Assembly: GCA_002495905.1 (NCBI GenBank)
Contig: DAHJ01000035.1
Coordinates: 38,999 to 102,998, forward strand
Origin: Thaumarchaeota archaeon UBA223
Lineage (GTDB): Archaea > Thermoproteota > Nitrososphaeria > Nitrososphaerales > UBA57
Direction of reading: 5' to 3'
DNA length: 64,000 bases
Made by a program: the position numbers and the translations under genes. Positions 17,128 through 26,015 of the stretch are shown piece after piece; within the stretch, counting starts at the first letter, position 1; each line of letters starts with the position of its first letter. The notes beneath the pieces are model-generated. The model did no database searches. It was given only the letters and a program-made list of their open reading frames with translations, and was not told the origin of the DNA.

Positions 17128-18519
17128 TTAAACTGAATATTCTTTAGTAAAATCTATTATATATCTTAACAGGCGATCGGAAGATTTTCCATCTCTAAAA
17201 GAGCATTGATTATCAACAATTAGGTTACGTCCGTCAGAGTCAAGAGTAGGGTCATTAAGGTAACGATTAATTAATTTATTTAGTTCGGTTTCTGAATTAG
17301 CAATTTTTACGCCATTAGATTTTACAATATCTATGTAATGGGAATATTGAAAATGTCGTTTAACTGAACGATTAAAATCAGGCTTAAGATTAGCGTCAAA
17401 TCCAATATTTACTACAGGCGTATCAAATAAACAAGATTCTATAGTAATAGTAGAGGCAACATTAATCATAACGTCGGCATGATGAAGTGTGTTAGATAAA
17501 ATAGAATAATCAGTAAAATCAGATTTCCAGACATATCCCGAATCTTTGAATTCTTTTGATTCTTTTCCAGGTGTCTGAATAATAACGTCAGGTTTATCAA
17601 ATAAATCCTTGAAATCAGATAAACTACGACGTGGATGAACACGCAAAAGTAATTGGCAAGGGTAATCAAATTCATTATTCTGAATCATATCGTATATCAT
17701 TTTAACGATAAATGGTTCAGAATCAGAGAGTTGAGCAGTACCAGTAGCATATAGTAAAATCTTCTTATTTTCTTGGCCATTCAAATTTTGAAGAAATTTT
17801 TTACGATCAACAAGTAAAGAACTATTAGAATGAATATCGAATTGTGGAACACCTGTAATTAAAACACAGTCATCTGAATAATCAAGAAAATTAGTTGCTT
17901 CATTTTTCATAATATTATTCCAAACAAGTAATTTATTCAATTTAATTGGAACTTCCCATTTAGAAGTAAGATTATCCCAACTTGGAACATAACCAAGAAT
18001 TGGAAGTTTAGATTTATGAGCATATCTCAGAATAGGATATGTATAAAATGAAAATGGATAAGTAACGAAAACGAAATCAGGTCGATGTTCATTAAACAAA
18101 TCTTCATATTCAGAATTATTAAAAAGTGTAGAATCAAACCATTCAAGAATATTTTTTACAGCATTACTTTTTGCAAAAAGTCGACCTGCTGATTTACGAA
18201 TTAAAGAAAGAAACGGATGAGAATCATCTAGTTCAGAAATCTTGATCTTAAGGGTTTCAGAATGAGGCTTAGAAGTATCAGCAAAAACATAATTTCTTAA
18301 TAAACCAATGGCAATTTCAGATTTTGATCGAGGAATTTTTTTAAGAGTTTTAATTTCTACGTTTGGGTTATTGGATTCAATCATATTAGGTTCACAAAGA
18401 AGAATGATTTTTAATCCTGAATTAGTAAGAATTTCAAGATTCTTTTCATTAATAATTGATTTCCATCCAATTCCATATGGAAGAACAATTAACAAAGTTT
18501 TATCATTATTGGCTGTCAT
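17128..18519 (-). CDS. Putative surface-polysaccharide glycosyltransferase (GT-B/CDP-glycerol transferase-like)
   Basis: A 463-residue soluble protein I can place only by fold-level features. It has DFVFVTYPFSFYTYPILRYA and LPILGYVPSWDNLTSK in the N-terminal half. The C-terminal half has PCQLLLRVHPRRS, and MINVASTITIESCLFDTPVV followed by NIGFD, which resembles the nucleotide-binding half of CDP-glycerol glycerophosphotransferases and some sialyl- or polysialyltransferase-like GT-B enzymes. It lies 17 bases upstream of the CBS-dehydrogenase gene on the same strand. It is a candidate to transfer the nonulosonic acid made by the neighbouring NeuB/NeuA; donor specificity is not readable. Confidence 0.6.
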   Translation of the reverse strand: MTANNDKTLLIVLPYGIGWKSIINEKNLEILTNSGLKIILLCEPNMIESNNPNVEIKTLKKIPRSKSEIAIGLLRNYVFADTSKPHSETLKIKISELDDSHPFLSLIRKSAGRLFAKSNAVKNILEWFDSTLFNNSEYEDLFNEHRPDFVFVTYPFSFYTYPILRYAHKSKLPILGYVPSWDNLTSKWEVPIKLNKLLVWNNIMKNEATNFLDYSDDCVLITGVPQFDIHSNSSLLVDRKKFLQNLNGQENKKILLYATGTAQLSDSEPFIVKMIYDMIQNNEFDYPCQLLLRVHPRRSLSDFKDLFDKPDVIIQTPGKESKEFKDSGYVWKSDFTDYSILSNTLHHADVMINVASTITIESCLFDTPVVNIGFDANLKPDFNRSVKRHFQYSHYIDIVKSNGVKIANSETELNKLINRYLNDPTLDSDGRNLIVDNQCSFRDGKSSDRLLRYIIDFTKEYSV

Positions 18520-18582
18520 TTCTCTTTTAAACTGGTGTATGATGGTAAGAAACTTAATTAAAATGTTTCCACAATATTAATC

Positions 18583-19920
18583 GTGAATCAGAAGCAGATA
18601 CACGAATTACCCAGTAATATCAAATTAGGAAATAAGAAATTATCAATATATGGAATTGGATTTGTAGGAACTGCTATTGCCTCAACATGGTTAAGAGCAG
18701 GAGCTTCTATAATCGCAGTTGATAAGAAAAGCAAATTGGTAAATGAAATAAACAATAAAAAGACAACTAACTCAGAACCAAAAGCAAAAGAAGCATTTTT
18801 AGAAGGCATAAACAATAAGAAATTAATAGCGACGTCAAATGGTAAATGGGCGTCAAAGAATTCAGATATTAAAATTATTTCAGTTCCTGTAGGATTAGAT
18901 AAAAGAACAGCAGACTTAAGATTCCTATATGAAGTTGTAGATGACATAATTACTGGATTGAAAAAAGATGACATAATAATTGTTACGCCAACAGTGCCGA
19001 TAGGAACTTCAACAAAAATTATTAAATTAATTGAAAATAAAACAAGATTATCAGTTGAAAAAGATTTCTTTTTCATTTATAATCCAGAGAGAATATCAGC
19101 AGGTCAGGCAATAAGTGATATAGAGAATAATTATCCACCAATATTATCAGGATCTGGAAAAACAAGTATAAAGATAGCAAATAAGATGTTTGGAATAATT
19201 TCGTCGAAAAAACCAATTATTATGTCGTGTACTGAAGCAGCTGAGGCTGAGAAATTAATTGAAGGATTATACAGAGACGTAAACATTGCATTAGCAAATG
19301 AATTATCTGTATTTTGCGAGAAATTAGGAATAGATTTTTGGGAAATTAGAGATGCTGCGAATTCACAACCGTACAGTCAACTTCATAAACCTGGAATAGG
19401 AGTAGGAGGATATTGCATTCCAGTATATCCCTGGCTATTAACGCAAACTGCAATTGACAAAGGAATTAATGTGAATTTTCCATTATTGGGAAGATACACT
19501 AATGAAAAGATGCCAGAATATTCCGTAAACCGAATTATGTCAAAGATTGGAAAGAAAAAGAACATAACGGCATTGATTCTAGGGTTAAGTTTTAGAGGAA
19601 ATGTAGCAGATAATCGAATTTCTCCAACATATGATGTTGTTAAAGAGTTAATGAAAAAGAAAGTAAAGATAAGAGTTCATGATCCATTTTTTGATTATGA
19701 TCCACTATTGCCAAAACAAGTAAAGCTAAGTTGTGAATTGGACAAAGTAATTTCTGGAGTAGACGTAATAATAATCTCAACAGATCATAATGAATACAAG
19801 GAGATTGACGAAGAATATATAATAAAGAAATCTAAGAAAAAACCAATGATTTTTGATGGAAGAAATATATTAAACCAAGATGATTTTAAGAAATTAAAAA
19901 TACTAACAATTGGAAAATAA
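18583..19920 (+). CDS. Nucleotide-sugar dehydrogenase (UDP-glucose/GDP-mannose dehydrogenase family)
   Basis: A second nucleotide-sugar dehydrogenase of 445 residues, without a CBS domain. The NAD-binding motif is SIYGIGFVGTAIASTWLRAG (about residues 22-41). TPTVPIGTS and YNPERISAGQAISDIENNYP follow, then the catalytic Cys278 in GVGGYCIPVYP, and LILGLSFRGNVADNRISPTY in the C-terminal domain. The segment after the catalytic Cys (VYPWLL) departs from the usual VDPYFL, so the canonical Asp is not there. It starts with GTG and is divergent from the GT-B gene. It is too diverged from the neighbouring CBS-dehydrogenase to be a recent duplicate. Confidence 0.85.
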   Translation: MNQKQIHELPSNIKLGNKKLSIYGIGFVGTAIASTWLRAGASIIAVDKKSKLVNEINNKKTTNSEPKAKEAFLEGINNKKLIATSNGKWASKNSDIKIISVPVGLDKRTADLRFLYEVVDDIITGLKKDDIIIVTPTVPIGTSTKIIKLIENKTRLSVEKDFFFIYNPERISAGQAISDIENNYPPILSGSGKTSIKIANKMFGIISSKKPIIMSCTEAAEAEKLIEGLYRDVNIALANELSVFCEKLGIDFWEIRDAANSQPYSQLHKPGIGVGGYCIPVYPWLLTQTAIDKGINVNFPLLGRYTNEKMPEYSVNRIMSKIGKKKNITALILGLSFRGNVADNRISPTYDVVKELMKKKVKIRVHDPFFDYDPLLPKQVKLSCELDKVISGVDVIIISTDHNEYKEIDEEYIIKKSKKKPMIFDGRNILNQDDFKKLKILTIGK

Positions 19921-20604
19921 TCAACTATTGAATTCTTTTTGAGCTTCTTCAATATCTTTATGACTATCAATAGAACGCCATTTTACATTATTTTGTTTTA
20001 TTGCAGATAATTTATTTTCAGTGGCAAGAATAGGAAAAACATCAGACTCAAGACTGCCAACGTCAGATAAATAATTGAAGATATTATTTGAAAAACAATA
20101 AATTCCTGCATTAATCCAATGGTCGTCAAGGATTGGTTTCTCAGTAAAACTAGATATTAGACCATCATCTTGAATTTCAATTTCACCAAATGGACTTCTT
20201 AATGCAACAACTGCGATAGTGCCAATCAAATCATCGTTAAGATTGTGAATCAAACTACTAGGATCAATATTTGTCATTATATCCCCATTCATAACTAGAA
20301 AACTAGATTCTGATTCAAGTAATGAACGTGATTGCATTAATGCGCCACCAGTGCCAAGAGGTTCGTCTTCTTTAGAATACTCAATATTAACTTCTAATTG
20401 TTCTCCATTTCCAAAATACTCAATAATATTATCTCCCAAATAGCCAGTACAAAGGACAAAATCACGAATGTTATGGGATTTAAGCCAAGTAATCTGCCAT
20501 TCAAGAATAGGCTTGTCAGAAATAGGAATCATAGGTTTTGGTTTATCGTCAGTAAGAGGCCTAAGGCGTTTTCCCATTCCGCCTGCGAGAATAAGTGCTT
20601 TCAT
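19921..20604 (-). CDS. Sugar-phosphate nucleotidyltransferase
   Basis: Activates a sugar-1-phosphate with NTP to form NDP-sugar. The N-terminal signature KALILAGGMGKRLRPLTDDK, followed by PKPMIPISDKPILEW, is the classic glucose-1-phosphate thymidylyltransferase/mannose-1-phosphate guanylyltransferase pattern; FLVMNGDIMTNID holds the metal-binding Asp, and FTEKP and NAGIYCF are also present. At 227 residues it is the short single-domain form with no C-terminal beta helix. I chose the ATG at 20604 (MKALILAGG) over an in-frame start 12 bases earlier because the motif begins there. It is convergent with the dehydrogenase gene. Base specificity is not determined. Confidence 0.88.
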   Translation of the reverse strand: MKALILAGGMGKRLRPLTDDKPKPMIPISDKPILEWQITWLKSHNIRDFVLCTGYLGDNIIEYFGNGEQLEVNIEYSKEDEPLGTGGALMQSRSLLESESSFLVMNGDIMTNIDPSSLIHNLNDDLIGTIAVVALRSPFGEIEIQDDGLISSFTEKPILDDHWINAGIYCFSNNIFNYLSDVGSLESDVFPILATENKLSAIKQNNVKWRSIDSHKDIEEAQKEFNS

Positions 20605-20682
20605 AATATATTTCAATAATTATTAACTATAGTTAATCTTTATCCAAAACACATATCTTTTCTTAGGTATTTGTTATAATTA

Positions 20683-21240
20683 ATGTTTGAAATTGACGAT
20701 ATTGTAAGGTTAAGAAAGCAATTAGGACTAACACAGACAGAATTAGCTAAACTGTCAGGAGTAAGTCAATCATTGATTACAAAAATGGAGGCTAAAAAAG
20801 TAGAACCGGCTTATTCAAAAGTAAAGATATTGATAGAAACTTTACAGAAGCAGGAACGAAGAGATGGAGATAAGAGAACTGCCAAAAGTATATGTTCAAA
20901 AACTGTAAAAGGAATAGATAAAAAAGAAACATTAAAAGACGCCGCAAAAAAAATTCGTGAAAAGAATATATCACAATTACCAGTTTTTGACAAGACTAAC
21001 ATAATAGGAAGTTTATCGGAAAAAACTATTTTACGAGAATTATCTGAATCTGGCTCGCCAGATGAGGCATTTGCAAAAAAAGTGATAGATGTAATGGATC
21101 CTTCGTTTCCGACTGTTGATGCAAATACGCCGGTTGAATTACTATATCAAATGTTAGAGTTCTATGAAGCAGTAGTAGTCGCTGAAAAGGCGAAAGTAAT
21201 AGGAATTGTAACAAGAAGTGATTTATTCAAATTAAAATAG
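20683..21240 (+). CDS. XRE-type HTH regulator with CBS pair
   Basis: A 185-residue predicted transcriptional regulator. Residues 1 to about 58 are a Cro/CI helix-turn-helix (IVRLRKQLGLTQTELAKLSG, then VSQSLITKMEAKKVEP). Residues about 70-185 are two CBS motifs (KETLKDAAKKIREKNISQLP and VIDVMDPSFPTVDANTPVEL, with VIGIVTRSDLFKLK at the end). This HTH-CBS architecture is widespread in archaea; CBS pairs can bind AMP, ATP or SAM. It lies directly upstream of the MetE-like pair on the same strand with a 49-base gap, so control of methionine synthesis is possible but unproven. Confidence 0.85.
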   Translation: MFEIDDIVRLRKQLGLTQTELAKLSGVSQSLITKMEAKKVEPAYSKVKILIETLQKQERRDGDKRTAKSICSKTVKGIDKKETLKDAAKKIREKNISQLPVFDKTNIIGSLSEKTILRELSESGSPDEAFAKKVIDVMDPSFPTVDANTPVELLYQMLEFYEAVVVAEKAKVIGIVTRSDLFKLK

Positions 21241-21289
21241 ATGAAGAAATACTTTTAATATAGACATTTACAGAACAATAAGAATAGAA

Positions 21290-22228
21290 TTGATTAATTA
21301 TTGGATTGCAGGAATTTATCCTCGAAATGCGAAACTTATTGAATCAACAAGATTATATGATAAAACATTAAAAGAACAATTCAAAAAAGAGAAATCAAGA
21401 TTATTAAAAATCCAATCAGATAATAAATTAGATTTTATTTCAGATCCATTAATAGATTGGGATGATAATTTAAGGCCATTTACAAATAGTTTGAGAGGAA
21501 TAGAAAGAGGTCCATTAACTAGATACTATGAGAATAATACTTTTTATCGTCAGCCAATAATTAAGAGTAAAATAGGAACATCAGGAAACATATTAAAAAA
21601 TAGTATATGTTTTGATTTATTTAATAAAAAATCAAAAGTTAAAATCGACATATTAGATCCATTTACATTCTATGATTTATCTGCAAATGAATTTTACAAA
21701 TCAGAAGAAGAAGCAGTAAATGCATTTGCAGGAATAATTAAGAAAGAACTCATTTCAATCAAAAATAACGTGAAATTAATCCAGTTCAATGCTCCGTCAT
21801 TAGCACGAGTTGTAGAGAGAGATAGATTAAACATGGTCAAAAAAGCAATCGAGAATATAGTTAGAGGCATAGATACAAAAACATGTTTGAATCTTTGGGG
21901 TTCAGATATATCCAATACATTTGAAGAATTTCAGGAGTTTCCAACAGACATCATAGGTATAGATTTTACATCGACAAGAGTAGATAGATTTGATAAGATA
22001 AAAATGAAAAAAGGTTTAGCTTGTGGATTAATTGATGCAAAAAATACCAAAATGGAAAAGTCTGCAGATGTCATTAGAGAATTAAGGAATATAAAAAATG
22101 TATTTAATCCTGAATCAATATCAATTACATCAAGTTGGGATTTTGAATTCATACCAGAATCATTTGCTGATAGGAAATTACAAATAATGAAACAAATAAA
22201 AGAAAAAAGTAAGATGATGAAACTATGA
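21290..22228 (+). CDS. MetE N-terminal-domain-like protein
   Basis: A 312-residue protein resembling the N-terminal barrel of cobalamin-independent methionine synthase. It begins IAGIYPRNAKLIESTRLYD and has the family-like segment LDFISDPLIDWDDNLRPFTN. It lacks the catalytic zinc-site residues, which are in the partner gene. The start is TTG at 21290. It overlaps the downstream core MetE by four bases (ATGA), so the two are translated together and probably form a complex. Known archaea with core-type MetE often encode it beside such a partner. Confidence 0.75.
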   Translation: MINYWIAGIYPRNAKLIESTRLYDKTLKEQFKKEKSRLLKIQSDNKLDFISDPLIDWDDNLRPFTNSLRGIERGPLTRYYENNTFYRQPIIKSKIGTSGNILKNSICFDLFNKKSKVKIDILDPFTFYDLSANEFYKSEEEAVNAFAGIIKKELISIKNNVKLIQFNAPSLARVVERDRLNMVKKAIENIVRGIDTKTCLNLWGSDISNTFEEFQEFPTDIIGIDFTSTRVDRFDKIKMKKGLACGLIDAKNTKMEKSADVIRELRNIKNVFNPESISITSSWDFEFIPESFADRKLQIMKQIKEKSKMMKL

Positions 22229-23241
22229 AGAAATTTCCACTTGCAACTCAAGAAATAGGCAGTATAAGAAAACCAAGATGGTTAGTCAAGCTATTACAAG
22301 ACAAAAATGTTTCAGATGAAGTTAAAGAAGAAGCAAGAAGCGATGTTGCATTATTGAATTTGAAATTATTCGAAGATATTGGGTTGGATGTAATCTATGA
22401 TGGAGAAGCAAGGAGAGTAGAAATGTATGAATATAGCATAAGAAGAATAGAAGGATTACAATTAGCTGGAAAGATTAGATCATGGGATAATAAATATTAT
22501 AATAAAGGGCGTTGTACAAAGAAGGTCAAATATACAGGACCGTATCATGTAGACGAGTTTTTGTTTGTGAAAGAAAATGCAAATAGAATGATAAAATTAC
22601 CGATAACAGGTGCATATACTTTAGCAGATTGGTCATATAATGAAGCGTATAAATCAAAAGAAGATTTCACAATAGATTTAGCTAGAAAAGTAATTAGACC
22701 ATTGATTAAAGATTTAGTTAAAACTGGTGCAGATTTTATTCAAATTGATGAACCTGCAGCAACAACCCATCCAGATGAAATGCAATTAGTAGTAGATTCA
22801 TTTAATGAATCAATTAAAGGAATTAATGCAAAATTTGGAATACACATATGCTATAGTGAAGATTATTCAAATATGTATCCAGAAGTACTTGAAATGAAGA
22901 ATCATCAATATGAATTGGAATTTGCTAATAGAGATTCTTGGAATAAAGGAATAAATCATTCTAACAGAAATGGCTATGAATCATTCCTAAAGACGTTTAG
23001 GGAGTATGGAGAGAAAAAGGAAATTGGGTTAGGAGTATTAGATGTACACGTAGATGAAATAGAATCACCAGAATTAGTTAGAGATAGAATATTATATGCA
23101 GTAAAAATGACAGATAACCCCAATTTAGTACATGTAAATCCTGATTGTGGACTTAGAACTAGATCTAGAGAAACATCATTTGCAAAATTAAAGAACATGG
23201 TAATTGGTACAGAAATGGCCAAAAAGAAGTTACAACTATAA
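22225..23241 (+). CDS. Core-type methionine synthase (MetE catalytic domain)
   Basis: Transfers a methyl group to homocysteine. The 338-residue protein corresponds to the C-terminal catalytic half of full-length MetE. The zinc site is visible: His207 and Cys209 in GIHICYSED, an acidic ligand in YELEFANRD (E230 or E232) and Cys308 in HVNPDCGLRTRS. The N-terminus LATQEIGSIRKPRWL and the IQIDEPAA motif also match. The methyl donor of core MetE enzymes is not always methyltetrahydrofolate; a methylcorrinoid donor has been proposed for some archaeal forms. Confidence 0.9.
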   Translation: MKKFPLATQEIGSIRKPRWLVKLLQDKNVSDEVKEEARSDVALLNLKLFEDIGLDVIYDGEARRVEMYEYSIRRIEGLQLAGKIRSWDNKYYNKGRCTKKVKYTGPYHVDEFLFVKENANRMIKLPITGAYTLADWSYNEAYKSKEDFTIDLARKVIRPLIKDLVKTGADFIQIDEPAATTHPDEMQLVVDSFNESIKGINAKFGIHICYSEDYSNMYPEVLEMKNHQYELEFANRDSWNKGINHSNRNGYESFLKTFREYGEKKEIGLGVLDVHVDEIESPELVRDRILYAVKMTDNPNLVHVNPDCGLRTRSRETSFAKLKNMVIGTEMAKKKLQL

Positions 23242-23242
23242 T

Positions 23243-24682
23243 CTAATCAGACTTAGAATTAGTAATTGTTGGTACGGCAGCATCTGCTTCTTTAGCTGCT
23301 TTAGCCGCTTCTTCCTTAGCAGCTTTCTCAGCTTCAATTACTTTTGGATTATAAGAACGATAAACATGAGCAATTATGCCAAATATGCAGAATATAGCGC
23401 CAGTTTCAAAGAGTGCAAGTGCCCATAAACCTCCCTGATATGCCATCAATGCCATTCCGTTTAGGATAATTTCAAAGATAACAAGTAAAATTAAGACGGC
23501 ATAAGTCCAGAAAGTGTTCAGAATAATCGGGGTTTGTTTTGTAGGTACAGCTTTTTGTCCAGGAACTACTAGAGCAGCACGTGCTTTTAAGAAACCATAT
23601 ACAACAACAAAGCTAAGAACAACACTAACTAACAAAACACCGTAAAATGGAACAGGTTCAACAAAGAGTCTATCGTCAAGATTTTTAGTAGGATCTGGAT
23701 TTACATAAAATCCCCAAATAGTTGTGATGAAGACTTGAGAAATACTTGCGATTCCTAAAGCAGAGAAGAATGGACGATCTTTCCATGAAATTTTTCTGCT
23801 ATGATCAATGAACGGAACAAATAAGAACATGGCAATTAAGAGAGCAGGTAACAAACCTCCGGTAATAAACTTATCAAAGCCCGTCCGAATAAACGCATAT
23901 AATCCTGTCAGATACCATTCAGGAACAGTAATTCCTGGAGGGTGGTTAGGATCGAATTTTACTCCCATTTCAACAGGGAATATACCTCCAGTGATAAGAA
24001 TAACTCCAACCATAACAGACCACATAGGAAGGTCGAAAACAAGGAAACGAGGGAAATGTACAAACATGAGAATTCCCATAACAATAGGAATTATAAATAC
24101 GTGAAGTGCATAAAGTCGAATTAAGAAATCAGAGAATCCTTGACCCCAAATCATTTGAGCAAGTTGTGGACCTACGATTGGACTAAATACAGTCAATGAA
24201 ACTCCAATACTTACAGCTAGTTCGGCTCTGTCATTAAATAGCAAATTATAACCTGTGAAAGCTTCAAGAATAGTAATTACTCCAAGAACCATACCAGTAA
24301 CCCAGATCATTTCATTCTTGATTTTATATCGACCGCTGAAATATTGATAGTAAAGGTGTAAAACAGCCATAAAGACCATAGCATTTGATGCATGATAATG
24401 AATATTACGGATAGCAAATCCATATGGAATTTCCTCGTCTATAAATTCAACACTGTCAAACGCTCCTTCAATTCCTGGAACATAAAATAACATTAAGAAA
24501 GCGCCAGTTATACCAAGAAGTAAGAACAAACAAAAAGTTAACATTCCACTGTAACCCATAGGGCTTAAGAATTTTTGTGGCATTGTAAATTTTAATCCCC
24601 AGAAAACAGTTCGATTTAATCTGTTTACAGTATAATCCCAAAACTTTGAGATGAGACCGGGTTTTTTAGACGTAGCGGCCAA
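23243..24682 (-). CDS. Cytochrome b (bc1/b6f-type complex subunit)
   Basis: Quinol-oxidising membrane subunit of a complex III-like enzyme. The 479-residue protein has about ten hydrophobic helices. The first haem His pair is in RNIHYHASNAMVFMAVLHLY (14-residue separation). The second is in ALHVFIIPIVMGILMFVHF, with 15-residue separation, the spacing associated with cytochrome b6 rather than mitochondrial cytochrome b. The Qo-site PEWY motif is present in TVPEWYLTGLYAF. The C-terminus adds an Ala/Lys/Glu-rich cytoplasmic tail of about 35 residues. It overlaps the Rieske gene by 17 bases, so both subunits come from one transcript. Confidence 0.93.
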   Translation of the reverse strand: MAATSKKPGLISKFWDYTVNRLNRTVFWGLKFTMPQKFLSPMGYSGMLTFCLFLLLGITGAFLMLFYVPGIEGAFDSVEFIDEEIPYGFAIRNIHYHASNAMVFMAVLHLYYQYFSGRYKIKNEMIWVTGMVLGVITILEAFTGYNLLFNDRAELAVSIGVSLTVFSPIVGPQLAQMIWGQGFSDFLIRLYALHVFIIPIVMGILMFVHFPRFLVFDLPMWSVMVGVILITGGIFPVEMGVKFDPNHPPGITVPEWYLTGLYAFIRTGFDKFITGGLLPALLIAMFLFVPFIDHSRKISWKDRPFFSALGIASISQVFITTIWGFYVNPDPTKNLDDRLFVEPVPFYGVLLVSVVLSFVVVYGFLKARAALVVPGQKAVPTKQTPIILNTFWTYAVLILLVIFEIILNGMALMAYQGGLWALALFETGAIFCIFGIIAHVYRSYNPKVIEAEKAAKEEAAKAAKEADAAVPTITNSKSD

Positions 24683-25436
24683 GTCCTACAACTCCATCAG
24701 CTTCTAAAGCAGTATCAGGTGGAAGAACCCATATATCTCCATTTTCGTCAACCTCAAGAGGAAGAGTTGGAAGTGCGTCATTAGGTTTAGATTGTTTAAT
24801 AGCAGGTCCTTTATGAGATAATCCATCTCGAACATCATAATTACTTCCATGACATGGGCATTCAATATTACCAGTAAATTTTTCACCGTTAACTTCTACT
24901 TCACGGCCTTCGATATAATCCCAAAGACACCACATGTGAACACAAACCATACTATAAATTCTAAATGAAGAAGCATCATTGGATTCACCGCCTAAATCTG
25001 GTGCAAGTCTAATTAATTGATAACGACGGAATGGTTCGGAATCTTTTTCTACGTCACCAGTTCTTGGAAATGGAAAGATAACAGAGCTATCAGGTTGCAT
25101 ATCAGAAACATTAACAAAGGATCCTGTTTCGGCATTCATAATCTTTTGTCGAACAGGTTCAGTACCTCCCAAAGTAGCAGTAAAGAATGAACCATAAGGA
25201 ATGAAAGGAGTAAGTCCCAAAATTCCACCTGCCGTTGCAATTACTTTAAGAAAGTTTCTTCGTTCTTTTGAAGGCGGTCCGTCAACAGATTCTTCAGGTG
25301 ACGAATCTTTGGCAATTGAAGTTTGTGGTTCTTCTTGACTAACAGGAGGCGTTGTATTACTATCTGAAGAAGTTACTTGAGTATCAGCACTAGCATTTTG
25401 ATTGTCAGATTGTTGATTTTTTTCTTCTTCCGCCAT
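24666..25436 (-). CDS. Rieske [2Fe-2S] protein with Tat signal
   Basis: Electron-transfer subunit paired with cytochrome b. The cluster ligands are in CVHMWC (Cys-x-His) and CPCHGSNYD (Cys-x-x-His), with about 24 residues between them, matching the Rieske fold. The N-terminus has a Tat motif, KERRNFLKVIATAGG, with the two arginines at residues 59-60, followed by a hydrophobic anchor. About 58 residues of Ser/Glu/Pro/Gln-rich, probably disordered sequence precede the motif, much longer than a usual Tat n-region. TatC and TatA are encoded at about 46-47 kb. The first gene of the cytochrome b operon, it starts at ATG 25436. Confidence 0.93.
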   Translation of the reverse strand: MAEEEKNQQSDNQNASADTQVTSSDSNTTPPVSQEEPQTSIAKDSSPEESVDGPPSKERRNFLKVIATAGGILGLTPFIPYGSFFTATLGGTEPVRQKIMNAETGSFVNVSDMQPDSSVIFPFPRTGDVEKDSEPFRRYQLIRLAPDLGGESNDASSFRIYSMVCVHMWCLWDYIEGREVEVNGEKFTGNIECPCHGSNYDVRDGLSHKGPAIKQSKPNDALPTLPLEVDENGDIWVLPPDTALEADGVVGLGRYV

Positions 25437-25523
25437 TTACAAACCCACTAGTCTAGAATCAATAATCATCAAAGAGTATATATATTTATTTTCTTTGTTG
25501 CCAAAAATGACATAAAGATACGA

Positions 25524-25532
25524 TATTTATAA
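25524..25532 (+). promoter_or_regulatory. TATA box of the cupredoxin gene
   Basis: TATTTATAA at 25524-25532 lies about 24-32 bases before the GTG start at 25556. That spacing predicts a leaderless transcript. The opposite-strand Rieske promoter lies in the same 119-base intergenic region. Confidence 0.5.
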
Positions 25533-25555
25533 GCAGCTTCTTTTTAAAAACAACT

Positions 25556-26011
25556 GTGTCACAGACGTCGAAAATAGCCGGGCCAATTTTTGTAATATGT
25601 ATATTAGCGGCAGTAGCAGGTTTTGTATGGTTCCAATTTGTATATATGCCTGAAATAAATAAAGAAATAGAGATTCCAGAAGAGTTCTTGAATCCTTCAG
25701 AAACCACAATAATAGACATAGCATTAGGATCAATTGATCAAGATCAAGTTGATAATTTCGTACCAAATGCTATTTCAGTAACTTTGGGTGAAAATAACAG
25801 GGTAACATGGATAAATATTGACTCAGTAATTCACACGGTCACTGCAGAAGTTGGTAAAGAATTTGAAAAAGCAGCAGGAAATGCAAATTACATAGATCCA
25901 GACGGAGGAGAATTTACTTTTCTGTTTGTTGAAGCAGGAGAATATACGTATTTCTGCGCACCTCATCCTTGGATGAGAGGGGCAGTAACAGTAGTAGAAC
26001 CTGCAGAATAG
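25556..26011 (+). CDS. Membrane-anchored blue-copper protein (plastocyanin-like)
   Basis: Type 1 copper electron carrier. Residues about 8-28 form one hydrophobic N-terminal anchor, and residues about 50-151 a cupredoxin domain outside the membrane. The copper ligands are clear: His93 in VIHTVTAEVG and Cys134, His137 and Met140 in YTYFCAPHPWMRGAV. It is divergent from the Rieske/cytochrome b operon, so it is a good candidate electron acceptor of that complex, as proposed for thaumarchaea that use copper proteins in place of c-type cytochromes. The start is GTG. Confidence 0.92.
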   Translation: MSQTSKIAGPIFVICILAAVAGFVWFQFVYMPEINKEIEIPEEFLNPSETTIIDIALGSIDQDQVDNFVPNAISVTLGENNRVTWINIDSVIHTVTAEVGKEFEKAAGNANYIDPDGGEFTFLFVEAGEYTYFCAPHPWMRGAVTVVEPAE

Positions 26012-26015
26012 AAAA

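Noticed and set aside
23243..25436. Two separate cytochrome b6 and subunit IV genes
   Set aside because: Both halves, including PEWY, are on one 479-residue polypeptide, so this is a fused cytochrome b, although the haem spacing is b6-like.
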